Part shown: one piece after another, positions 47,890-61,200 of the stretch | Numbering within the stretch: the stretch's first letter is position 1 | Layout: every line of letters starts with the position of its first letter | Source of the DNA: Rhea pennata | Taxonomy: Eukaryota > Chordata > Aves > Rheiformes > Rheidae | Direction of reading: 5' to 3' | Length of the DNA: 64,000 bases | Assembly (NCBI RefSeq): GCF_028389875.1 | Contig: NC_084664.1 | Coordinates: 37,582,323-37,646,322 of the forward strand | Made by a program: the position numbers and the translations under genes | The notes under the pieces: generated by a model | What the model was told of the DNA's origin: nothing | The model's database searches: none | The model's input: the letters and a program-made list of their open reading frames with translations, nothing else

Positions 47890-48050
47890 TACAGATGACC
47901 ATCAGAGAAGATTTCTGGAGATAGTCAAAACCCACCTGTATGCAATCCTGTCTAACATGCTCTAGGTGACCCTGCCTGAGCAGGGGGTTTGGACTAGAAG
48001 ATCTCCAGAGGTCCCTTCCAACCTTACCCATTTTGTGGTTGTATTCTGTG
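47890..48050 (+). mobile_element. CR1 retrotransposon 3' end, sense
   Basis: Shows the avian CR1 tail: TCAAAACCCACCTGTATGC, CTCTAGGTGACCCTGCCTGA, GCAGGGGGTTTGGACTAGA and AGATCTCCAGAGGTCCCTTC, ending near the ATTCTGTGA octamer-type terminus. It is 5'-truncated, as most CR1 copies are. It directly abuts the older 47650-47850 fragment, so it either inserted beside it or is its continuation. Confidence 0.88.
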
Positions 48051-48065
48051 ACTGTTAGCCTGAAA

Positions 48066-48135
48066 ATCTATGGGTGAAGACCTGGCCCCATTCAAGCAAA
48101 TGGGAAAATATTCTTGATTTCAGTGAGGTCAAGAG
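48066..48135. repeat. Dispersed palindromic repeat remnant, copy 2
   Basis: 'gtgaagacctggccccattc' faces 'gatttcagtgaggtcaagag'. It is the same family as 40255-40330, matching the ancestral pattern 'cctggccccattgaagtcaa...'. It lies immediately 3' of the CR1 tail. Confidence 0.45.
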
Positions 48136-48139
48136 TTTA

Positions 48140-51100
48140 ACCTGGGTGTGTATGAAATTTTGGGCCATTAAAAGACAACAGCTAAACCTTCCTCTGTCAT
48201 TCTGTCCTCCCTTGTGAATGGTAGATCTCAAATTCATAAATATGATTGAGGCAGCCTTAAGCCAAGAAGTTTTGCATAGATCTCTCTAGCACTGGTTTAT
48301 AAAATAACCTGATTACTTTACATGTTTTAAGATGCTCTATTTTCTTCCCTTGATGAACAGAAATGTTTTTTTGATATTTGCTTTAAGATAAGCAACTACT
48401 TTATAGAGCCGAGGTAAAACATATTACACTCTTGGCTGGTTAACAGAGTAGTTACTTTGTTGTCAATGAAGGAGAAAAGAGGGTATTTTTATTTTGTTTG
48501 TCAGGTTGGATTTCCTGTAGGGTTGAATCACATGAAAGAAACCTTTCAACCCTTTCATGCTGCAGCAGAATTTAACACAGTGTATTTCTTCCCATGAGGC
48601 CAGAAACATATTTCTGAGTGCAATAACCCCACACTGAAAGGGTACTGCCTGCCAGCTCTGAAAACTAAAATTCTCTATATAGCAGCTCAGGCTTCTTGCC
48701 ACAAGCTCACCTTGAAGTGTTCATTTCAAGAGGTCCTTGCTTTTCACCACATCACTGAGCAGAACACTGTTAATTTTTGGCCTCTCTGCTGGTTCCTTAC
48801 AAATTCAAAGTGGGTAGGATTTTGGGGGCACCTATATCCAAACCATGAGGACCACTGAGGGGGCAGGCTAGACACTAACATGCCTTTGAGGAGTGTGGCC
48901 TTAAGTTTTAGGAACTATGCTGAAAACACTGGTGGACTAATTTTATGCATATCCCTTTGAATAGCCATCAGGCGGTGGCATCACTGACTATTGTCATAAA
49001 AAGAAATGTAGGTAATTAATGCCCTACAAGAAAATGTATTTGAATGATTTTAATAAATTATGCAGAGTTTTTTTAAAATATAGGTGATCATCTGCCAAAG
49101 GTTAGGTTGAGCCCATCATTCACTTCACTTGTGACCTGTCAAGAACATTAAAATACAAACAGCTACTAGTAAAAAGCTAATGGCTTTGGCTACAGCAACT
49201 CCTCACCCTCCTGGTACTCTGAGCTTCCTCAATGAAATACCAGGTCAATTCCAATTATGACCACACTATCAAATGACTAAGTATAATTAAAGCAAGAGAT
49301 TCATCATTTTTGCCTGCGTCCGCAGTCCTGCTTAAATATTGTCCACATGCCGCTCTGTAATTAAGCACCCAACTGCCAAACTCTTTTTCTCAACCCAGCT
49401 TTTCTCTCTTTATCTCTCCCTCTCACCCATCCTGATTCGCATGTTAATATCACATTGGAAAATGGCAGAGAATCAGAGTCTGCTCCTACTGAAACCAACA
49501 CCAAAACTCCCACCAGCTCCAAGTGTATATGCTCACCTGTCTTTTAAAGCATATGCTCTTGGTTTTGTAGTAAAGAGAAATATTTTTTATCTAAAAACTT
49601 AATTATGACTATTCTTTTTTAAACTCCACAACCTATGATAGTTTTTGTTGCCTATCAGCACATGCTACTCTCTTTGATTGCCAAAACATTAAGATCCATT
49701 AACCCAAAACTGTCAAATCTCCACCAGAATAACAGTTCCTAATGCTGAAGCTGGCTTATAAAGTGTGGGAGGACAGATAAATTGTGTTTTCCCTTGGGTT
49801 CCCTCTTTCTCTTTCCCTTTCCTTTTCAAATAGCCCTTCCCAAATAATAGAACACAGCGTTTTATGTTTCAGCAGTACCATATGGCATGACGTGAGTGCA
49901 GTTTAATTACATATTAGCATATTCTTACAACAAGGGTTGGCTGTTTAAAGCAGCTTGACAAAACATGAATTAAAATATTTGCATGAACGCTTATGGAGTA
50001 AATCTGCCTTTGTTATTATGAACACTTTTTTGACTAGTGAATGTGTGAGGATCTTGTTAAATTTTCACAGCAGGATACTGTAAAAGAGCAAGGAAAACAG
50101 GATCATCCTATTTCTGGTTGTGATTTTAACTGTTACTTTAAAGACTGCAGGAATATCTGAATGACAGCAATTGACAGCTCTATATGGCCAAATGATTTTC
50201 ACTCTTCTTTTGAATTTTGAGGTACAAAATAAGTACAACTAGTGTTAAGGTCAATATTTCTTTAAATTACAAAATAGTGAAATTTGCTGCTCAAGATTTA
50301 CCCTGCTTTCTCTCTCATTAAGAATGTTTCTTTACTGATATAGTTAACCTTCCTTATGCTGTCCTCAGCACTTGCAGATGATCAATGGCATCATTTGGTG
50401 TCTTAAGAAGAAGGAAGCAATTAGTAGCAAATTTATATGAAAGATTTCTCTGCATATGAACCCTCTCCTACACTCTGCCTTCTCTTCTGTTATTCCTGTC
50501 CTGTTTCCAAAGTATCAGACTTTAAAAAATATCTTTTAAACAGAACAGTCCAAAAATGCCTACTGAGACTGTCTATACACGGTCTGCTGCCCTCAGATGG
50601 TGCTGGGAACGTGCTTCCATTTGGGGACTGAAAAACAGTTGGGATACTTTTGCAAATATTTATACACGAGTTTCATGGAATTACTTCTGTTGGTAATCAC
50701 TCACACAAGCAATTGTTTGAAGATTCAGACCCAACATTTGTTAAGTGGTCCAGATCTTTCCTGTGCTGACATTTCAACTCCCCAGTGCTCAATGAATTAG
50801 GGGCGTTCTCCAACCATGCTTCTACAATCCTCTATCAGTGACATTTTCTTCACAGTCTGCCTTGAATTGTTTTCATTTTACTTCCCATGGGTAAAATTCA
50901 TGTCTCTCTATGGCCTGGACAAAGCCTCTATACCCCTGAAGCCTATAGAAGAAGGATTATGTGGAATTCATATGGTGCACTGGCCTGGTGCTGGCTCCCT
51001 GCACACGGATGAATGGCATCCATGTCAAATCGTTCGTCTCCTCAGAATGCTCTGTGCAGTGATAAAGGCGACTCAGGTTTCATGACGATTGGTAGGTCAG

Positions 51101-52440
51101 CACCATCCGATCGGACTTTTCCCATCATTTGTTCCATCCACTCTCGGACTGAACATTAAAAATGTAAAAGGAGCATTCAGGAGTTTGTCAGTAAAATGTA
51201 AATATAATTCAGTTTGTGGGATAATTCCTATTTTATGTCTGTTTTTATCTGCAGCTAATTTTATGAAGGCAAAATAAAAGCTCTCATTTTGTGCGAGCTG
51301 TATAAAAGTAATAGACTTTCCACCAGAGAACTGTGTGGGAAGAGGAAATCTGCTATTGGTAGGAATCATCTGATTAGGAATAATCAGCCATTTTAGTCTA
51401 TTTCTTTGACAGTTGATGTTCTTAGTCCTAGTTGCAAAAGTTTGCCATTTAAAACAAGTTCTTCCTCCTGCTGTCCCACTTGCTTTTCCATTGTCTAGAG
51501 ACAATCTTGGATAAGGTATTTATCCCTAATCAGCTGAGAAGTCGCTCATAAACAGAGCAAGCAAAATTCTCCCTCTATTTTTTCCTCTTACGTAGTATGA
51601 ACCTGTCTCTTGCTCTCTCCCAATGCTGTGCCAACTGATAACAGCAGCTACATTTTTACAAATTGACCTAAAATATCCCAGATCTACCTTATGAATTGGC
51701 ATCTTGTGATTACTTTTGCTTGTTGGAAAACCTGGTTGCCTGCAAAATCCATCAGCCCTTGCAGCAGGCAACATCACAGCTCATCAAGCAAAGACTCCAG
51801 GTTATTGTGTCTGTCCACTCTCACAGTTGGCAATGAGATATACTGAGCCACAGACTCAGCCACAGATGTTGGGTATCCATGGATAGAAAGTTTACTCGTA
51901 TGTGTACTCTGAAGTGCAGGCTGTGCCTGACGTTTGCTCCCAGGAAACACCAGCAAGAAGGAAACATCTTGCTCCTGCAGGTTAGCTGTGTGGATGGGCA
52001 GTGATTCTAGCCTCCAGCCCAGTCCTCTGGCCACACCATCATGGCAGTGTCAATGCAGCTTGCCTCTCTAGAAGTTTGCCACCACCACCAAGGAGCCTCA
52101 AGCAATCTGACGAGTTTCCTCCCCTTTAACGCATAAGGGAGAGGAAACTCTTTAGTGCACTTTGTTTCTTTTCCCAGGTCAAAGTAATAGCAGAGTTATG
52201 CTTATCAATCAGCCACATTACTATTTGTATAGTTAAATAAAGTTTTATATTAGGGCAACTTTGCAAGTGGGCTGCGCATAGGCTGTGGTGCCCAATCAGA
52301 TGTATTCAAAGTTTAAAGTGGGTTTTTAATTTCTGAGGCTTTTGGTTAAGAGCATGAAAATCTCAGAAAGTCCATTTTTACACGGATATTAGACGCATCT
52401 AGATCTGTACTGAAAAATACGATCCAGAATTGAAACAGTA
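48140..52440. other. Gene desert, no gene recognised
   Basis: AT-rich DNA. 49820-50040 and 50800-51330 are the most enhancer-like parts: long non-repetitive runs with TTTTATG and TTTAATTACATATTAGCAT cores, and retained CpGs at 51015-51140. A weak CTCF-like sequence (CCATCTGAGGGCAGC on the minus strand) lies at about 50586-50600. Confidence 0.45.
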
Positions 52441-52447
52441 CCCATGG

Positions 52448-52735
52448 TTTCACAGAACCACAGAATCACAGAAGGGTTGAGGTTGGAAGGGACCTCTGGA
52501 GATCATCTAGTGCACTCCCCCTGCTCAAACAGATTCACCTAGAGCATGTTGCCCAGGATCCTGTCCAGATAGCTTTTGAATATCTCCAAGAAGAGACTCC
52601 ACAACCTCTCTGAGTAACCTGTTCCAGTGCTCTGTCACCCTCACGGTAAAGAAATCTTTCCTCATGTTCAGACAAATCTTCCTGTGTTTCAATCTGCATC
52701 CGTTGCCACTTGTCCTATTTGTGCCTGAAAGTTTG
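52448..52735 (-). mobile_element. CR1 retrotransposon 3' end, antisense (about 290 nt)
   Basis: The + strand reads the reverse complement of the avian CR1 3' end: ACAGAATCACAGAAGGGTTG, GAGGTTGGAAGGGACCTCTG, GATCATCTAGTGCACTCCC, ACCTAGAGCATGTTGCCCAG, 'ctccacaacctctctgagta' and CTGTTCCAGTGCTCTGTCAC. It ends near GTTGCCACTTGTCCT. Well preserved and 5'-truncated; it is the youngest-looking repeat in the window and the main reason to call the genome avian. Confidence 0.95.
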
Positions 52736-55700
52736 TAGGTAAAGTATCTTAGCTCCCTGAAATACTAATGAATTTGGATTTGGTGTTCTAGCTCTGACCA
52801 GTTTCTTTTTAAATGTTTTTTTCAGTGATGTAAATTATTTGAGAAGTATGGAGACAATAATACTGAGTTATAGACCATACTTATAACTGCTGAGCTCTCA
52901 AATAAAGCCATAAATGTACATTCCATAGTTCCCAGACAAAAATAAACAGAGCCTGCTATTTCTAATCCATTCCTCCTTTCCCTTGGTGCTGATTAGATTG
53001 CATATCCTGGAAAGGATGAATTCAGGCTTTTCTGAAGTTATTTCATAGAGGTTCATCTGTGATTTAGTGCAAATGTTTTGTAGATTTGAAAGATGTATGG
53101 CCCAGCTGTTCCTTCTGCATATGGCAACTTTTGTCTAAGCTCTTCTGCAGGAAAAAAAAAAACAGCTCACAGCTATTTGGTTGTCATGGGATGCTGCGGC
53201 CTTCTTAAAGCTTTAGCTTGAAGAACATCTTCTCATTCTGCAGTCTCAGATGGGGGATAAGTTTGACCATCATTTATCTGACACTAATTCCATGTTTAGA
53301 ATACTGAGGGCTGGTATGTTTTTATCTCCTCTCTTAAAAAAATAAAACACATTTCCTGGGCCAAAATGAAATATCTTGTAATGAATTCTGATAAGCCTAG
53401 AGTAACTAAATAAATTTCAAGGCTTTACAAATATCAGTGTTTAAAATAAAATAATGCATAAGAATTTGTTTCCGCAAAAATAAATTCACCATGTGACTTA
53501 GCTGAAACCACGCCATTGGCAATTGTCCATATTTTCCCCTTACGTGTTGTATTTGTGCTTCTAAACCAAGTGGCTGCCACCAGCCTCTCTGGCTTCTTTT
53601 TCTTTGTACTGCTGTGAGCCTATTCACATGTAAAACAGCACCCCACTGCCTAATCCCTAATCTGCATTGAAATTCAGGGTAGCCATTTCAGATTCGATGT
53701 TTATGGGGTCATCTTTACCCTGCTAATGGCTGTGGGTGGCGTCTCCACAGCCTCCTTCCTCTCAGCAGGCCACTGCCAATAGACTAAGATATTAATAACC
53801 TAAGGGATGTTTCTAAAAATGCCAGGGTTTACAGCAGTCTGAAGACATACCTGGGCTCCTTTACCTTCAGTGTTCTGCCCAGCTTCATAGAAAACATGGG
53901 CGTTTTGGCTTTTCCTATTGGGAACCAATATAAGGTAGAATGAAGGACAAAAGCTTGTCACATCATCAAATGTCATAAAAAACATACGGATTCAAATCAC
54001 TGAATACATTATGGGAATGACAAAAGCTTCAGGCTAATTTGATATACATACAAAGGCCTTCACCTCTGCCTATTCCATACTCTCTATCTGAATAGACTTT
54101 CAGGGCAAAAATATATCAGAATACCATGTTTAAAGGTATATATTCAAAACATCAGAGTTTTATGGTTGTGCTGTAATCACCCCAAACTTGATTATTACAA
54201 GCTGGGGAAATTTGTGGTTAAATTGTACTTAAAAGCAATTAAATCATGTAGAGATCTGGAAATACAGGACTAAATAATAGTAGCTTTGTCATTTCCTGCC
54301 ATGAGATGATGGAATAAAGAAATAGTTATAAGGAAGACAGATCTGTGATTTTAGTCCCAGACTTGTCCCAGATTAAACAGACTTGCCGTAATGTTACTTT
54401 AGACACTTCTCTGATGGAGCAGAGTGACAGCTTTTGGTATTTAGCAACACACATTCACCAGAACTACATGAAATGTTAACCAGATGCCATTGTGCCCTCT
54501 AAAATCGTAACAGTGAGCTGAAGTAATCATTGATAACAAATGAATTCCTTCAAATGTAGCCAGCTCTGATTATTTATATGAATTTGAACTGTATTGGAGG
54601 TTTAAGATATCTACACTATCCTTCTGCCAAGACCTTTGAGACTAAAAAGATCCAATGTGTACTCCAACGTTTACTGATTAATTTTACTGTCAATTGCCAA
54701 CTGATTAAAAGATCTACTTGCAAACACTGGACAAAGTCACCCCATTTCCAGTATTACACAAGAAGGGAGGCCAAAGTCTAATCTCCATCATGAGCAAGGG
54801 GGTGGGATACTTTCTTTGATGGTATAGCAGCATCCTGCCTTAACAACAGTGACTATCTGCTCCAGGCTATACGCACTTTGCCTAGGATAATGTTTTTCCC
54901 ACTTTTGCAGCATAGATGCTAGCAGCAGGATCCAATTCAACAAATAATCTGAATGCCTTTTATGTCTCTATCAGTTCAAAAAGAATCACCGTAGTACTAT
55001 AAACACTGACCTCACAGAAAATCAGATTCTGGATTGCAGGTTACCTTTTCTAGGTAAATAAATCAAGAAAATGCAAACTCAAAGAACAAATAATAATAAT
55101 TTACAAGGGATAAGAACGTGAAAAAGTCTGGGATATATATGCACCAAAGGACTTGATTTCAGTTGGTCTTACCTTGTATCAGCATTTCTTCATCATATTT
55201 TACTTATTGTACTTTAATTGACCTAGCCAAATGTTGAAGTAACAGTTCACATATCTCAGAATTAGTCTTGTTCTTTCTTCTTCACAAACCACAGGATGAA
55301 GAGAATAATTGTGCCAGCTAAATCCTATGGAACTGTACTCCATTAGATTCCAGCGTTATAAAATAGCTGGAAAAATTTCCCTTAGTGACATGTGAATAGT
55401 ACAAAAGCATGAGTTTTATTAATTCACTCTAATTACATTATTCACCCCTTATCTATGCAGTAAGTCCAAATCAGTGTTATGCTCCACAAAGACAAGAGTC
55501 TTAATAAAACCCAAATATTAGAGGTGTTGTTTGACAAGATGCAGCTTGTGACAGAAAATGGCTTCCTTTCCTTGAAAAGGATGTCATTACGATTGCGTTT
55601 GCTGATGATTAATTGTAATTATTGTGTTTTGTTTCACTTACTGCCCTCCAGCCAGTTTCATTTTATTTCTGCAGTGTATGTATGCCAGTGTGTGTGTGCC

Positions 55701-56983
55701 AGTGTATGCGTGTATGTATTTTTTATTGGATCTCTCACTCAAATATGAACGATGCAAACCTTGCATGGATCTGCTTGGAAATGGTAGCCAGCTTTGTTGA
55801 AATGCAGAACATCACCCAGCTGGCATAGTGAAAGCAAATGACACTTAAGCTTCAGAGTCTTTGCAAGTAGGCTAGAAAACCATTTCCTTTACATTTTTTA
55901 ATGCTTCACAGCATTGCCTCTAATCATAACTAACACTTGCTTTGTGCCTAATGGGGCAAATATCATGTATGATGGCATTTTATCTGAGGTGGCATAAAAA
56001 CAGTGCAAGAAATCATTAGAGAAAATGCAAAGCAAATGTGAAAAATCAGCAAAGTTTAGAATGAAACGTTCTCTCTTGATTTCATACATTCCTGGCATAA
56101 TAATACTGTAGCATATCATTATCATTAGTTGTGCTGCTTGAATTAAGGTTATACAAACCAGTTGGGTATATCTGTGTGTTAGAAGGCACTCTTGGAGGTC
56201 TGATTCCAGCTGTCTTAGTTGAACTTTTATAAGATGCCCTGGAATGAAAGACAATATATCTAACCACCAGCTTGACCCTTACTTCATTGCAGGTCTGGGT
56301 TTGCTACATAAAAAAGATTGAGAGAAAGCTTGCATTTCCAGAACTCTCCAAACAGAGATCAGAAATAATAAGAAATACATAAGCAGCAACAGATGATTCA
56401 GCAGCTGCCTGTAAGGAACTGAACCCTATTCCAACCACAGTCCTGAATACCTGACTGTTGTAGCCAAAATAACAAGTCTAGATGGGAAAAGAAATATTTA
56501 ACCAAGACCACTTGTGTGTGTGTGTCTATCCCAGTAACGCTGAACTCTCATTTTTCCTCTTCTCTTTTCTCTCATCTCAAAATGATTGGGAATTTGTACT
56601 CGTGTCCAATATGCTGTTGCATTTCATTCAGCCATTCCATAAAGCAGGCATAGGCAGATGAACTACTTTGAGCCCTAAGCTAAAACTCGTATCTTCTGAC
56701 AAGAATCCATATCCTTCCTCATATAGTCATTTCAAAGTTAATCTTGCTTATTATATAAAAATTTAGTACACTCATAAAGCTAGGAACATTTACTAAGAGA
56801 AAACTAAATAGGAAAAAATTAAAAAGACCCAAAAGGGTACGAGGCTTTTAAATTGCAGGTGTTAAACTATGTACATTGCCAATATGTGTCACAGAAACTC
56901 TCTTCTGGGGATGCACACAGATTTGCACACATATAAAAACGTGTAGGATAAGCCCAGGTTGTGGATATTACCAGTCATTCTTC

Positions 56984-57001
56984 CACACACACACACACAC
57001 A
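56984..57001 (+). repeat. (CA)9 microsatellite
   Basis: Perfect CA run. Confidence 0.88.
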
Positions 57002-58227
57002 GACTGGGCATGTGCACTGTGCACAGATTAATACACACCAGGCACTGCACATTTTGTCAACATCACTTGGAATGTGATGCAAGGTTTCCAAATGAATGCT
57101 GTTTTATAAGGTTTGTTTATAGTCTGCTTATAGTTCAATGTGCCTGCTGCACATACTCAACCTGCTGGCATAACCAAGCAGCGAGACGTGGGTAGTGATC
57201 TCTCAGAATTAGATTGACAAGACAGCTATAACAACTAACCTGTGAAGCCTTGTATGTATAGTGTAAATATAATCACAGCACAGTTCTTCAGGAAGGAAGC
57301 ATCCAAGTATATTGGATTCATCCATCTGATGTTTGTGTGCATATATATTTCTAGTTTTTCATTTCTGTTTCACAATGTTGGACTACGTGGCAGAGATAGC
57401 ATTGAAGTGAACTGAGTTATGCCTTCTGATGGAGTTATCCTTGAAATGCAATAACTGTGGTTTCAGATGGCAGCTGTAGTCTAAGTGAGGCAAGAATATG
57501 TTCAAAAGAAGCACAGTACTATTAAAAACCTTTATTTGTTTTGCAGGGAAATTTTATATCAAAGAATAAAGGCAAATTTTTTGTGGCAACAATATCCTTT
57601 ATGAAGTTTTCAGAGATGGAAATGTGAAAAACCAAGTAGACAGAGAGGAAAGAGAACCTTTAGATACATTTTGTCCCTGCACACTTTCTACTGAACTAAA
57701 TTTTAATTTTATGTAGAAAAGATCTGCACCATATCTATATTCTGTTATATTCCTAGGCATTCTCTCAAAAGGAAAACCAACAGCACAATGCAAATTTTTA
57801 TGCACCTAAGTGATATGTGCTCAGAATAGTGATTGGCCCCCTGTGGTATAAAGGAAAAATGAAAATCTTTGCTAATTAGACACCTTTATAACAAGGAAAT
57901 TTAATGGTTTCTGTTATGCAATCAAGAATGAGAATTTCTTTCATTATAAAGAGCTGTTCTTCACTGTTATGCCAGAGCAACCACTAATTTTATTTTCAGA
58001 TCAATAGTTTGTATGTTGAGTTAATAAATGTGAAATGTTAATGCAATATCAAATAGCAATTTAGGCCTCTGGGTCCTAGTAGCATCCTTCTAATCAGCAC
58101 ACTCTGCAGTGATATATAGGACTATCTATAGGGACAGATGAATCATGTAATACAGAGAGCTGCTGCTAGCTCTCATAATGATTCCAAGCTGGACAGACCT
58201 CTAGAAAGAGGAGCTAACCATAAATGC

Positions 58228-58243
58228 TTTTTTTTTTTTTTTT
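58228..58243 (+). repeat. Poly(T), 16 nt
   Basis: Uninterrupted T run. Confidence 0.85.
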
Positions 58244-61200
58244 AATCTTGTTTAGCTAACAAAATCTGTGTAATTGTGAAATGTGTTTTCTCAAGAGGTA
58301 TAATGCATATTTATTCTCTGTCCTAGACTGGTTGAGCTAATAATGATTGCAATCAATAAGAAAGTCTTTCATCAGTATAGTTTTACTATAGACGCTGTAA
58401 GAGTCTTCAACTATCAGATGAACCCACTTATATCTTGTGGGTCATTTAGCAGTGATACCTTGCAAAAACTGCTTAGAGGAGTTAACACTTATTTTCATTT
58501 GCAGCTTGTGAAAACTCTGCTAGATCAAGGAAAAGAAAAAGTATTTTATCTTGACATTAGAACAGCAACTAGCAGGTTCAGTTTTCAAAGGCACCTCTTC
58601 ACAGCCTCTGAAATTACACAAGGAATGGTTGCATGCCAGCTTTTACATGCAACTGAACTCAAAAACATGAGTTTTACATAGGCCAAAAACTTTCATATGA
58701 AAACCAGGCTTGCAAAATTGCACTAAAAGTTAAGAGAACATATTTGAAAAATTGCCCCTAATTGTCCAGTTTGCTGTGCTTGCGAATGGATTCACTGCCA
58801 AGGTATATTTATGGGACACATGAAAGTCGTTGTTATTCTCTTTCTGTTCCTTTTGCTTTAGTAATTTGGGTTCTCTAACATTTTCCGTATGTAAACAATG
58901 GCAGCAGAAGGCCTCCATGTGAGGCCTTCTGAGTGCTTGTAGCTCTTTTTGACACCAGGTTCCTTCAGGAGGCTAAACAGCTCTCTGAATAAACTCTTTG
59001 ACTGCATGAAATCCCAGCTAGCAAGCCACATTTTAGATGAAACTACTAGATGTAATGGTTTCTTGATGGTACAGGGCTGCTGGCTTTCCTGACTATACTG
59101 TAATTTCTGTAATGTTTTGTTCTTTTATTTAGAGCCCCAGGACCTGGAACCAAGAAGATCTTGGCTTTTATTTTGACAAAAAATAGTTTTCAGTCCTCTT
59201 CTTCATGAAGAAAAGCTTTAAATTGTAACCAAAAGGCAGGCTGATGCCTTTAAAACTGAAGTGTAAACTAAAACTGGACCTTCTTATTTTAAAATTGCAT
59301 CATTTCTAGACTGATCTCCTGATTTTTAAAGCTGAACTCGGGATTTTGGAATTATGTGTGATAATGATGCCAAAAGTTTTACCAAGGGCATCACTTTTAT
59401 TACCTTGTTGTTGTTGTTTTCATTAATAGCAAAGTTTCTGTCTCAGCATTTATAGTAAAATAATGCTTTAAGGCAAATCAACCTGAAATTTGCTTACACC
59501 AAGCTTTGTTTAAACACTTGCAAGTTGTGATGTGTCTCAAATGTATTATGAAGATATTATCTAGAATTTCTGATGTAAAAACCTATGTCATTTTCTAATG
59601 AAAACTGAAAGTTAGAAATGTTGATGGAACTGAACCAAAGATGCAATCATGCAATCATGTGTTGCTGCTGTATGTTTTCCCTCCTTACTATGGAAGAAAA
59701 AGAGGCAAAAAGCATCTTACATCCACCAAGCAGAGTATTGCAGAGTCACTGTAAAACCATTTGGCCTGTTTCTGTTCAAATTATGAGCATGTGTTTGAGA
59801 TCCAATGGGATGGCATGCGCCTCACAATGTACACGGTAGCATAGAATGACTGAACTAGCATCAAAAGATGGCCATGCTAAAATGTTTTATTGATGTGGGA
59901 GTTTGAATTGTAAATATGAACAGAATCTGAATTAAATAAGTGTAAATCACCTATACCTTACAGTAAGTAGTAACGTTGTAGGTATTATATCATGCAATAG
60001 GCCAAGTTAAATGAAAATATAGTAGTTTTGAATATTTTTCTTTCTTTTCCTAACCTGGGAAGTAGGTAAATAGCTAATAAAGAGGGAAAATCTCATATGT
60101 TAAATACAGGGAATATACAGAACACATATCTTTATATAAGTAAAGACACATGCAGAGATAGATCATGTCAAATAAATGAAGACAAATTAGTCTCTAAGCA
60201 TGAAGTACTACTAATTCAGTATTATCTTTGTAAATAAATACAGTTCTAGCATAGCTACCAACAGTACACTGCTTACCTGTGTGTTATCTATAGGAAGATT
60301 GTTCAGAGCTTTGCGGCAGTGATAATGGAAGATTCTGTCAACAGTGTAACTTCTCCCCTATGATTGACTGTATGAGTGGTCACATAAGAGTTCAGAGGTC
60401 AAATTCAAGACTTTATGGCAAATCTGAGAAAAATTACCTTTCAGTTTAACAGTCCAGGAGGAATCCAGCCATTGCAATAGTCATTTAGAATACCAGTATA
60501 ATGTATATGCCAGCAGGTGTATTGTTATTATCTGGAAACATAAACTAATGACAAATTCATAAAGACAGGAAAGAAGTCAATAATACAGCCTAAGGTCAGA
60601 AAAAGCTATTTAAAATGTCACAGTTTTTCCATGGAGGTTTGAGGCAAATACTACCACCAAGCATGGTTTTCTATGCAAGATGAACCTTCAGATAAACAAT
60701 GATTCTTGATAATCTACCCACTTAATAGTAACATTAATCTCCAATTGAGCCGTATGGGAAAATGTCCTAACCCAGTGGCTAGAAGTGCATTAGGTGACAT
60801 CAGTAGGCACTTTGTAAGTATTCCTTCTTGTTATACTTTGAGGAAAATCCTTTAGATTGGTATTTTAAAGTCTTTTTGATACCCTTTTCTAAACTGTAAA
60901 AGAAAAGTCCTTGGTGAGACCTCCCTGCTCTGCCTAACTTTTCTCTGGGGACCTTTGTTATTAGCTATATAGGGAACTAAGGCTCTTATTTTACGCTGTT
61001 GTATTTTATTGTGTGTGTGAGAACAATGCCTGGATGCAAGTAAAGTATTGGTTAGGTGGACTCCAGCCCAAAATATTTTTCTGTTCTTACTCAATGACCT
61101 AGGTATTGACAGGACGCCACTGCTAAATATTAATTTGACAGTGATGTATAATTAGATAGGTAAGTAATTGAAAAACAGTGATTTATTATTTATGAATTAC

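Noticed and set aside
50586..50600. CTCF-like sequence CCATCTGAGGGCAGC (minus strand)
   Set aside because: It mismatches two core positions of the motif, so it is only mentioned within the desert entry.
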